Shown here: in pieces, positions 1 to 5,719 of the stretch
How positions within the stretch are numbered: the stretch's first letter is position 1
Layout: each line of letters starts with the position of its first letter
Origin: Nitrospirota bacterium
GTDB lineage: Bacteria; Nitrospirota; Thermodesulfovibrionia; UBA6902
Length of the DNA stretch: 7,941 nucleotides
Reading direction: 5' to 3'
NCBI GenBank assembly: GCA_015491705.1
Contig: WFVK01000298.1
Location: forward strand, 1-7,941
The notes under the pieces: model-generated
The model's database searches: none
What the model was told of the DNA's origin: nothing
What the model saw: the letters and a program-made list of their open reading frames with translations, nothing else
Position numbers and translations under genes: made by a program

Positions 1-4
1 TAGA

Positions 5-1030
5 ATGATTCTGATTACAGGAAACACGGGATACATAGGGATGGTGATGACAGGCTTTTTCCAGAGGCATTCCCACCGGACAGCAGGGCTGGATTCCAAC
101 TATTATGAAGGAAATGAATTCTTCCCGCCGGAGGCGCAGCCGCACAGGCAGATAATAAAAGACATCAGGGACATAGATGAAAAGGACCTTGAAGGCGTTA
201 CATCCATCGTGCATTTGGCGGCGCTGTCCAATGACCCGCTCGGAGATATAAATCCGGCGCTTACCCATGAAATAAATTATCTTGCCTCGGTCAGGCTGGC
301 GGAACTGGCAAAGAAGGCCGGGGTGCAGAGATTCATTTTCTCTTCATCATGCAGCATGTACGGCATAGCCGCCAATGACAGGCCGCTGACTGAAGAGGGG
401 GAGCTTAACCCGATAACCGCCTATGCAAAGGCAAAGGTCAACGCGGAAAGAGATATTTCAAAAATGGCCGATGACAATTTCCACCCTGTTTTCATGCGGA
501 ATGCGACTGTCTACGGGCTGTCCCCGGGCCTGAGGCTTGACCTCGTGGTGAACAACCTGGTTGCATGGGCATATCTGACCGGCAAGGTGGCGATAATGAG
601 TGACGGCACGCCGTGGCGCCCTATTATCCATGTGGAAGATTTCTGCAGGGCGTTTCTCTCTGTCCTCGAATCGCCTGTTGAAAAGATACACAATATGGCG
701 TTCAACGTCGGAATAAACGAAGAGAATTACCAGATCCGGGATATAGCCGAGGAGGTAAAAAAGGTGGTCCCCGGCTGTTCCGTGGAGATTCTTAACAAGA
801 CCGGCGAGGATGAGAGAACATACCGCGTTGATTTTACAAAGCTGAAAGATACCTTCCCGGATTTCAACCCCGCGTGGAATGTGCAGAGGGGCATTGAGGA
901 GCTTTACCGGGCATACAGGGATTTCAAACTGACACTGGAGGATTTCAACTCGCCCAGGTATTTCAGGGTGAGATGGATAAGGCATTTAATTGAAAACAAA
1001 AAACTGAATAACGATCTCAGGTGGAACTGA
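5..1030 (+). CDS. NAD-dependent epimerase/dehydratase (extended SDR family), nucleotide-sugar modifying
   Basis: This 341-residue protein is an extended short-chain dehydrogenase/reductase of the GalE/RmlB-like group, cytoplasmic, using NAD(P) to oxidise, epimerise or dehydrate a nucleotide sugar. Seen in the sequence: the Rossmann motif TGNTGYIG at residues 5-12, HLAA at 70-73, the strand FSSSCSMYG with the likely catalytic Ser115, and the YxxxK pair Tyr140/Lys144. The Ser-Tyr spacing of 25 equals that of E. coli GalE. A substrate-side segment DGTPWRPIIHVEDF follows near residue 203, and the chain ends in a basic segment finishing LRW-N. The length is normal for the family. The start is supported because the first beta strand begins at residue 2; any ribosome binding site lies outside the window. 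It is 13 bases upstream of the cytidylyltransferase gene, so it probably acts on a CDP- or other NDP-hexose. The exact reaction (epimerase, reductase or dehydratase) cannot be told from the sequence alone. Confidence 0.92.
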   Translation: MILITGNTGYIGMVMTGFFQRHSHRTAGLDSNYYEGNEFFPPEAQPHRQIIKDIRDIDEKDLEGVTSIVHLAALSNDPLGDINPALTHEINYLASVRLAELAKKAGVQRFIFSSSCSMYGIAANDRPLTEEGELNPITAYAKAKVNAERDISKMADDNFHPVFMRNATVYGLSPGLRLDLVVNNLVAWAYLTGKVAIMSDGTPWRPIIHVEDFCRAFLSVLESPVEKIHNMAFNVGINEENYQIRDIAEEVKKVVPGCSVEILNKTGEDERTYRVDFTKLKDTFPDFNPAWNVQRGIEELYRAYRDFKLTLEDFNSPRYFRVRWIRHLIENKKLNNDLRWN

Positions 1031-1043
1031 TCGGTGTACTGAT

Positions 1044-1820
1044 ATGAAAGTTGTCATATTATGCGGCGGCAAAGGCCTGCGTTTAATATCCAAGACGGAA
1101 AATATCCCCAAACCCCTCATCGAAATCGGCGATAAACCCATCCTGTGGCATATTATGAAGATTTACTCCCATTACGGATTTAAGGACTTTGTTCTCTGTC
1201 TGGGGTATAAAGGAGACAAGATAAAAGATTACTTCATGCGTCACGACAGTTGGGAAGACGTTGACTTCACCATCAATCTTACGGACAGGGACAAGATCAA
1301 ACTGCATGAAAAAGTTGAGCAGGAGGACTGGAATATTACATTTGCAGACACCGGCATTGAGACAAACACCGGGGGGCGGGTGAAACGAATCGCAAAATAT
1401 ATTGATGATGAGGAGTTTCTGCTTACATACGGAGACGGTGTCTCGGATATAAATATAAACGAGCTCTATGATTATCACAAGAAACATGGAAAGATAATGA
1501 CGATGACATGTGTCATGCCCCAGAACCCTTTCGGAATAATCGAGATAAGCGATGATAATCTCGTTCGCCTGTTCCTGGAAAAGCCAAGGGCTAATTTCTG
1601 GATCAACGGCGGCTTTTTTGTCTGCAACAGAAAAATATTCGACTATCTTGAAGAAAATGCAATTCTGGAGGTGGAAACCATCCCCCGGCTTATCAGGGAG
1701 AACGAACTGGTTGCATACCGTTATGACAAGTTCTGGCAGTGCATGGATACCCTGAAACATGTACAGTTCCTCAATGAAAAGTGGAGCGCCGGAGAGGCTG
1801 AATGGAAGATATGGGAATAG
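1044..1820 (+). CDS. rfbF: Glucose-1-phosphate cytidylyltransferase (CDP-glucose pyrophosphorylase)
   Basis: The 258-residue product matches the RfbF family, which joins CTP and glucose 1-phosphate to give CDP-glucose and pyrophosphate, the entry step to CDP-linked deoxysugars. Visible motifs are the nucleotide-binding loop CGGKGLRL (residues 7-14), PKP at 22-24, the family-typical run IGDKPILWHIMKIYSHYG (28-45), LGYKGDKIKDYF (53-64), TNTGGRVKRI (108-116), YGDGVSD with metal ligand Asp131, FLEKP (177-181), WINGGFFV (186-193) and CMDTL with Asp235. Length is normal. One oddity: the usual GGxGTRL loop has Leu12 instead of Thr. Another is that the usual partner, CDP-glucose 4,6-dehydratase (rfbG), is not in the window and might lie upstream. 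The start follows the previous stop by 13 bases, with only a weak GGTG ribosome-binding match at 1033-1036. A generic sugar nucleotidyltransferase is the alternative, but the IMKIYSHYG signature favours RfbF. Confidence 0.92.
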   Translation: MKVVILCGGKGLRLISKTENIPKPLIEIGDKPILWHIMKIYSHYGFKDFVLCLGYKGDKIKDYFMRHDSWEDVDFTINLTDRDKIKLHEKVEQEDWNITFADTGIETNTGGRVKRIAKYIDDEEFLLTYGDGVSDININELYDYHKKHGKIMTMTCVMPQNPFGIIEISDDNLVRLFLEKPRANFWINGGFFVCNRKIFDYLEENAILEVETIPRLIRENELVAYRYDKFWQCMDTLKHVQFLNEKWSAGEAEWKIWE

Positions 1821-1968
1821 CATTGCATAAACGCGGCGTGAGAACCTGCCGGAAAAAAACCTGACAGAGCGCGCCGGTCAGACTTATCCGTCACGCCGGT
1901 GATATTTTTTATGCGGCCGGCAAGGTCAAATCGCCTGGGTCCGGCTTGAACACACCCTTCTTTAATAT
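1821..1968 (+). other. 148-base intergenic gap with nested inverted repeats (possible structured leader or small repeat element)
   Basis: No gene is seen here. Two nested pairs of arms are exact: GCATAAA at 1825-1831 with TTTATGC at 1908-1914, and CGGCGTGA at 1834-1841 with TCACGCCG at 1891-1898. Inside them, CTGAC at 1861-1865 can pair with GTCAG at 1877-1881; alternatively CTGCCGG at 1846-1852 can pair with CCGG-T-CAG at 1874-1881. As RNA this gives a long two-part stem capped by a smaller hairpin. Within the 3' arm, TCAC-GCCG-GTGA (1891-1902) followed by six T (1905-1910) looks like a weak intrinsic terminator, which could alternate with the long stem. The arms end 54 bases before the next start codon. 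No known riboswitch, ops element or promoter was recognised. It could be a leader or attenuator for the downstream genes, or the remains of a small repeat element. Confidence 0.5.
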
Positions 1969-2706
1969 ATGAATAAACTGCTTATCATTATTCCGGTTTA
2001 TAATGAAGAGAAGACCCTTGAAAACACTGTTTCCGCGATAACAGCCTACTTCGATGAATACTTTGCCCGCAAGGACAACGGGATTTCATATGACATTGCC
2101 ATTGCCGGCAGATCAAGCACCGATAAGACCAACGAGATTGCGCAGCGCATGGAAGAGAAATACGAGAATGTCTTCTATTCGGAAATAGACCATCCGTACA
2201 AGGGCGCAAGGATACATAAAATAAGCATGACTTCCGATTATGCCTTTTATGCGTTTATTGATTGTGATTTGCCTATCAGCGTGAAAGAATTTTATACTAT
2301 AGTCTCCGAGGTTGTTTATAACGGCTCTGATATGGCTATCGCCTCAAAATATGTCCCCGGCGCCCGGCAGGAACGCCCGCTTTCAAGGGTTGTTACGTCC
2401 AGGGCATATAACTTTTTGGTGCGCCTCCTGCTTCCGAAGATAAAGACCCATGACGCGTTGTGCGGGGCAAAGGCGTGGAACAGGAAGGTGGCCGAAACAG
2501 TTTTCCCCCAGGCGATGAATACCTTTTATTTCTTTGATACCGAAATCCTTTATTACTGCTTTGAGAAAGGCTACAAGGTAACGGAGATTCCTGTGTTTTA
2601 CAAGGATATGAGAACGGATTCGAAGGTCAATGTCCTGAATGATTCATGGACGGTGGGGATCACCCTGCTTAAGTTTTTTGTCAGGAAGCGGATACTCGGA
2701 AAATGA
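1969..2706 (+). CDS. Family 2 glycosyltransferase, DPM1-like (probable polyprenyl-phosphate sugar synthase)
   Basis: A 245-residue GT-A fold glycosyltransferase of family GT2, close in layout to dolichol/polyprenyl-phosphate sugar synthases. Seen: the N-terminal strand IIIPVYNEE (6-14), a nucleotide-contact region AGRSSTDKT (46-54), the metal-binding DxD as DCDLPI (98-103), THDALCGAKAW (160-170), DTEILYYC (190-197) and a C-terminal DPM1-style stretch with Arg215 and SKVNV (218-222). No clear membrane helix is present, so it would be a soluble or peripherally bound cytoplasmic-face enzyme. The family normally has D-[DN]-G-S-T-D where this protein reads G-R-S-S-T-D; the acidic residue that contacts the nucleobase in GT2 structures such as SpsA is missing, without any frame disturbance. 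The start is fixed by an in-frame TAA at 1963-1965, yet no Shine-Dalgarno sequence precedes it. It overlaps the aminotransferase gene by 4 bases (ATGA). Pairing with the downstream GT39-type gene suggests it supplies a lipid-phosphate sugar; this is inference. Confidence 0.87.
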   Translation: MNKLLIIIPVYNEEKTLENTVSAITAYFDEYFARKDNGISYDIAIAGRSSTDKTNEIAQRMEEKYENVFYSEIDHPYKGARIHKISMTSDYAFYAFIDCDLPISVKEFYTIVSEVVYNGSDMAIASKYVPGARQERPLSRVVTSRAYNFLVRLLLPKIKTHDALCGAKAWNRKVAETVFPQAMNTFYFFDTEILYYCFEKGYKVTEIPVFYKDMRTDSKVNVLNDSWTVGITLLKFFVRKRILGK

Positions 2707-3932
2707 TATCACTGCCAAGACCATATCTGGGGAAAAAAGAGGAGAAGTATGTCCTGGACTGTGTCCGGAACAACGACATATCACAGGGGAAATACGTAAG
2801 AAGGCTTGAAGAAGCTTTTTCGCAGTTTATAGGCGTTAAATACGGCTCGGCTGTAAATAACGGCACCTCCGCCCTTCATATCGCACTTACCGCACTGGGA
2901 ATCGGGCAGGGCGATGAAGTCATACTGCCTTCGCAGACCTTTATATCCACTGCTTCGGCAGTGGTATACTGCAGAGCAAAACCTGTCTTCGTCGACTGCA
3001 CGGCTGATGACTGGTGCATGGACCCCGGGCTTGTGGAGAAAGCGGTTACGGAAAGAACAAAGGCTGTCATTCCCGTACACCTGTACGGAAACCCCTGTAA
3101 CATGAAAGCGATACGGAAGATCGCCAGGAGACATAATATAAGGATTATCGAGGACAGTGCCCAGGCACACGGCTCGCTATATTATGGCAGGAAATGCGGC
3201 TCGTTTTCCGACATTTCATGTTTCTCGTTCTACTGTAACAAGTTGATGACAACCGGCGAAGGCGGCATATGTCTTACGAACAGCAGGGCTTTAAAGGAAC
3301 GCATCGATCTTTTAAGGGCCCAGGGCAAGGACAAGATCGGGATGATCAACAAAAAGAAAAATTATCCGAAGATTCAGTTTTATCACAAACTCCTCGGTTT
3401 CAACTACCGGCTCAGTAATATCAATGCGGCTCTGGGGCTGGCGCAGTTCGAGAAACTCGACTCCGTCATTGTCCGGAAGATACGGATCGCGGAAGAATAC
3501 ATGCTGCTGTTCAGGAAACACGGCCTTGAGAAAGAGATTGTGTGGCAGAAGGAACAGGAAGGAGGCAGGAGCGTTTACTGGCTTTTCGGCGTGCTTGTAA
3601 GAGACGGGGATGTTCAGGACAGGCTTACAAAATATCTCAATAAAAACGGGATAGAGACCCGTTCATTTTACTATCCGCTTCATAAACATCCCTTTTTCCC
3701 TTCCGGGATAGTTGTCCGGAAAGACGGCAAGGGCGGAGGAAGTGTAACGGAGGAACTTAACGAGCGCGGCATTGTGCTGCCCAATGACATATCCATGACA
3801 AAGAGAGATATTCATAAGGTGGTCATGACCATTAAAAAATTTTTTTCATCTCACACCAGCCGTCACTGCCAGCGCATTGATGCATTTGCGGCCGGCCGCC
3901 GGATCAAGGCAACCAGCGCCGGGAGGCCGTAA
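2703..3932 (+). CDS. DegT/DnrJ/EryC1/StrS family PLP-dependent sugar aminotransferase
   Basis: A 409-residue fold-type I aminotransferase that transfers an amino group, usually from glutamate, to a keto-sugar nucleotide in the cytoplasm. Seen: the N-terminal PRPYLG (5-10), the phosphate-binding NNGTSALHIAL (52-62), VHLYGNPCNM (125-134), IIEDSAQAHG with the cofactor-nitrogen aspartate Asp151 (148-157), and FSFYCNKLMTTGEGG (174-188) with Schiff-base Lys180. FNYRLSNINAALGLAQ (233-248) follows. Overall it resembles GDP-perosamine synthase (PerA-like, C4 amination), but the substrate is not certain. Lys180 rules out the RfbH-type dehydratase, which has His there. The last ~29 residues (381-409, Ser/Arg/Ala-rich) look like a non-family tail that begins just after an A6T7 homopolymer at 3834-3846. 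The gene starts inside the GT2 stop codon (ATGA) and ends 2 bases before the next start, so translation is probably coupled. Confidence 0.92.
   Translation: MISLPRPYLGKKEEKYVLDCVRNNDISQGKYVRRLEEAFSQFIGVKYGSAVNNGTSALHIALTALGIGQGDEVILPSQTFISTASAVVYCRAKPVFVDCTADDWCMDPGLVEKAVTERTKAVIPVHLYGNPCNMKAIRKIARRHNIRIIEDSAQAHGSLYYGRKCGSFSDISCFSFYCNKLMTTGEGGICLTNSRALKERIDLLRAQGKDKIGMINKKKNYPKIQFYHKLLGFNYRLSNINAALGLAQFEKLDSVIVRKIRIAEEYMLLFRKHGLEKEIVWQKEQEGGRSVYWLFGVLVRDGDVQDRLTKYLNKNGIETRSFYYPLHKHPFFPSGIVVRKDGKGGGSVTEELNERGIVLPNDISMTKRDIHKVVMTIKKFFSSHTSRHCQRIDAFAAGRRIKATSAGRP
2942..2968 (+). repeat. Intragenic hairpin with cUUCGg tetraloop
   Basis: CCACTGC (2947-2953) and GCAGTGG (2958-2964) form a perfect 7-base-pair stem around TTCG, giving the very stable C(UUCG)G tetraloop as RNA. 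After a single bulged T (2946), TATA (2942-2945) pairs with TATA (2965-2968). It lies inside the aminotransferase reading frame (ISTASAVVY), whose residues are typical of the family, so it may be incidental. No U-run follows, so it is not an intrinsic terminator. Confidence 0.6.
3888..3899. repeat. 12-base perfect palindrome in the aminotransferase 3' tail
   Basis: GCGGCCGGCCGC reads the same on both strands. It sits in the stretch coding for the unusual C-terminal tail of the aminotransferase, 36 bases upstream of the next gene's start. The 5' part, TGCGGCCGGC (3887-3896), also occurs exactly in the gap at 1912-1921. Confidence 0.6.
3921..3926 (+). promoter_or_regulatory. Ribosome binding site of the GT39-type gene
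   Basis: GGGAGG lies 8 bases before the ATG at 3935, inside the end of the aminotransferase gene. It is the strongest Shine-Dalgarno match in the window and supports the chosen start. Confidence 0.7.
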
Positions 3933-3934
3933 TC

Positions 3935-5638
3935 ATGCAATGTGAATATCAATCCGCGGGAACGTACGAGCCACGGTCTTTTTTACAGAAACCCGCCTCC
4001 AGGCTGCTGGTCATAGGGTTTATCTTTATTGCGGCCTTCGCGGTCAGGCTCTATCATATCAACGAGCCGCTCCTTGATTTCCATCCAATACGCCAGTACC
4101 GCTCGGCTATCGTTGCAAGGGCCTTTTATTTCGACGATATGAAATCCATTCCTGAATGGAGACGGGATATAGCGATCAAAAACATGAAGAAGCAGCGCCC
4201 CCTTGAGCCCCAGGTTATGGAGCGCGTGATAGCCTTCGCCTACCGGATTGCAGGGGGAGAACATCTCTGGATTCCCCGGCTGCTTTCCACGATATACTGG
4301 CTGACCGGAGGCGTCTTTCTGTATCTGATTGCAAAGAGAACCCTCTCTGTGAATGCGGCGGTATTCGCGATTACCTTCTACCTGTTTCTTCCATTCGGTA
4401 TATCCATGAGCCGGAGTTTTCAGCCGGATTCGATGATGATCATGCTGCTCCTGTTAAGCATCCTGACCATATTATGGTATGACGAGCAGCGTTCAATGCC
4501 GAGGCTGCTGACCGCGGCGCTTGTCTCATCAGCGGCAATCTTTATCAAGCCTGTCAGTATGTTTCTTATATTCGGAGGCCTTGTCTCCATTGAGATATAC
4601 AGGCATGGCATATGGAGATCGGTGATAAACCGGTACTTCCCGGTCTTTACGGTTATAAGCCTTCTGCCTGCTGTCATATACATAGTCAGCGCCAAGTTCT
4701 TAATGACACAGTCACAGATCAGCTTTATTCCCGCCCTCATACTGAAAGTCTCCTTCTGGAAAGACTGGCTGGCCATGATCGGACGTGTGCTGGGTTATAT
4801 TGCCTTCACAGCGGCATTCGTCGGGCTTGTAACATTCCCCAAAGGACCGGCAAAGGCCCTGCTGGCCGGTCTGTGGGCGGGTTACTTTGTATTCGGCCTG
4901 GCATTCAACACCCGGATAAGCACGCACGACTATTATACTGCCATTTTTATACCTGTAGCCGCGCTCTCCTTAAGCCCGCTGGCCGTTTCAGCGCTGAGGG
5001 GCACTGTCCGGCTCTACAGGCAACGGCGCTGGCTTGCCGCTGTTTCAGGCATCCTTTTTCTCGGAGCGGTTTTTGCCTCGGGATTTTATATGCGCAATAT
5101 ACAGTGGAGGGAGGTCGGTCCCGCTGGCAAGGAAAAACTGCAGGCCATAGGCGCTATAGTGGGGGTCAATCCGCAGTTTATTAAATTTCTCAGGCCCGAC
5201 CTGCAAAGAGATGTGAGGGTAGCAAAGGAGATCGGAGAGATTGTCAACCACAGCACCAGGACCCTGTTTCTGACAAAAGACTATGGAAATTCCCTTGTAT
5301 ACCTCGGCGAGTTGTCAGGTCTTCCATGGCCTACGACCGCTTTTTTTGCTACCGTAAGGGGCTGGGGAAAGAGAGTGCTCAGCGCAGAGGAGCGTTTCAA
5401 TGCCTCGGGTTGGGGTATACTCACTGAAGAGGATGAATATCTCGATCCCTCTCTGCTGGTAAAGCAGTCCGAACTTGAATACTTCATAATAACCGATGTT
5501 GAGGATTACAGAAAACAGCAGGATCTCGTGGAGTTCCTTACCGGGAATTTCCCCATACTGGTTCAGACGGACGATTATCTGATCTTTGATCTGAGAAACA
5601 GGGTTAATCCGGATAAACATACCGGCAGTGAATCCTGA
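3935..5638 (+). CDS. GT39/PMT/ArnT-like membrane glycosyltransferase
   Basis: A 567-residue GT-C fold integral membrane protein related to protein O-mannosyltransferases and ArnT, enzymes that take a sugar from a polyprenyl-phosphate donor on the outer side of the inner membrane. Seen: a short cytoplasmic N-terminus, a first membrane helix at about 22-40, then the first external loop with Asp48 in LLDFHPIRQYRS (46-57), the expected place of the catalytic acid. A second conserved loop reads SRSFQPDSM (159-167), and HDYYTAIFIP (331-340) resembles the family's H-x-YY-x-x-x-x-P motif. About ten or eleven helices are visible, the last near 366-386, followed by a soluble, probably periplasmic, domain of about 180 residues. 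It follows the aminotransferase by 2 bases with a strong ribosome binding site. The acceptor (lipid A, O-antigen, protein or another glycan) cannot be told. The nearby DPM1-like GT2 could make its donor. Confidence 0.85.
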   Translation: MQCEYQSAGTYEPRSFLQKPASRLLVIGFIFIAAFAVRLYHINEPLLDFHPIRQYRSAIVARAFYFDDMKSIPEWRRDIAIKNMKKQRPLEPQVMERVIAFAYRIAGGEHLWIPRLLSTIYWLTGGVFLYLIAKRTLSVNAAVFAITFYLFLPFGISMSRSFQPDSMMIMLLLLSILTILWYDEQRSMPRLLTAALVSSAAIFIKPVSMFLIFGGLVSIEIYRHGIWRSVINRYFPVFTVISLLPAVIYIVSAKFLMTQSQISFIPALILKVSFWKDWLAMIGRVLGYIAFTAAFVGLVTFPKGPAKALLAGLWAGYFVFGLAFNTRISTHDYYTAIFIPVAALSLSPLAVSALRGTVRLYRQRRWLAAVSGILFLGAVFASGFYMRNIQWREVGPAGKEKLQAIGAIVGVNPQFIKFLRPDLQRDVRVAKEIGEIVNHSTRTLFLTKDYGNSLVYLGELSGLPWPTTAFFATVRGWGKRVLSAEERFNASGWGILTEEDEYLDPSLLVKQSELEYFIITDVEDYRKQQDLVEFLTGNFPILVQTDDYLIFDLRNRVNPDKHTGSES

Positions 5639-5719
5639 ATAAAACTTTGTTTAAGGTTCAGGGGTTGCCGGTTCAGGGTTAAACGGTAAACTGAAGAAAA
5701 TGGAAGAGGTGGTGGATCA
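5639..5719 (+). repeat. 81-base gap with GGTTCAGGG direct repeat and small inverted repeat
   Basis: No gene is seen. GGTTCAGGG occurs at 5655-5663 and 5670-5678, a period of 15 bases. The pair is flanked by the inverted hexamers GTTTAA (5649-5654) and TTAAAC (5679-5684), which would bring the repeats into a loop. No T-run follows, so this is not a normal terminator. It could be a regulator-binding site or part of a dispersed intergenic repeat; the sequence does not decide. Confidence 0.4.
5706..5714 (+). promoter_or_regulatory. Ribosome binding site of the first sulfatase-fold gene
   Basis: GAGGTGGTG lies 5 bases before the ATG at 5720; its GAGGTG part matches the anti-Shine-Dalgarno well and supports this start. 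Confidence 0.6.

Noticed and set aside
458..985. Minus-strand open frame of 175 codons opposite the SDR gene
   Set aside because: Lies wholly inside a gene with intact catalytic motifs and shows no family signature.
1083..1823. Long minus-strand open frame opposite rfbF (246 codons)
   Set aside because: It is the shadow of a strongly supported plus-strand gene; its translation shows no recognisable domain and every clear gene runs on the plus strand.
1946..1968. TTGAAC followed by TAATAT as a promoter for the GT2 gene
   Set aside because: The spacing between the boxes is only about 11 bases, too short for a sigma-70 type promoter, and the second box touches the start codon.
1821..1968. RfaH ops/JUMPstart element or a known riboswitch in the gap
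   Set aside because: No GGCGGTAG-type ops sequence and no recognisable conserved riboswitch core were found.
4612..5184. Plus-strand open frame of 190 codons in another frame within the GT39-type gene
   Set aside because: The composition (Cys-, His-, Arg-rich) is typical of an out-of-frame reading, and it overlaps membrane helices of the real gene.
5665..5692. TTGCCG / TAAACT pair as a promoter ahead of the sulfatase-fold gene
   Set aside because: Each box matches the consensus at only 4 of 6 positions with a 16-base spacer; such matches are expected by chance, so it is not listed as a feature.
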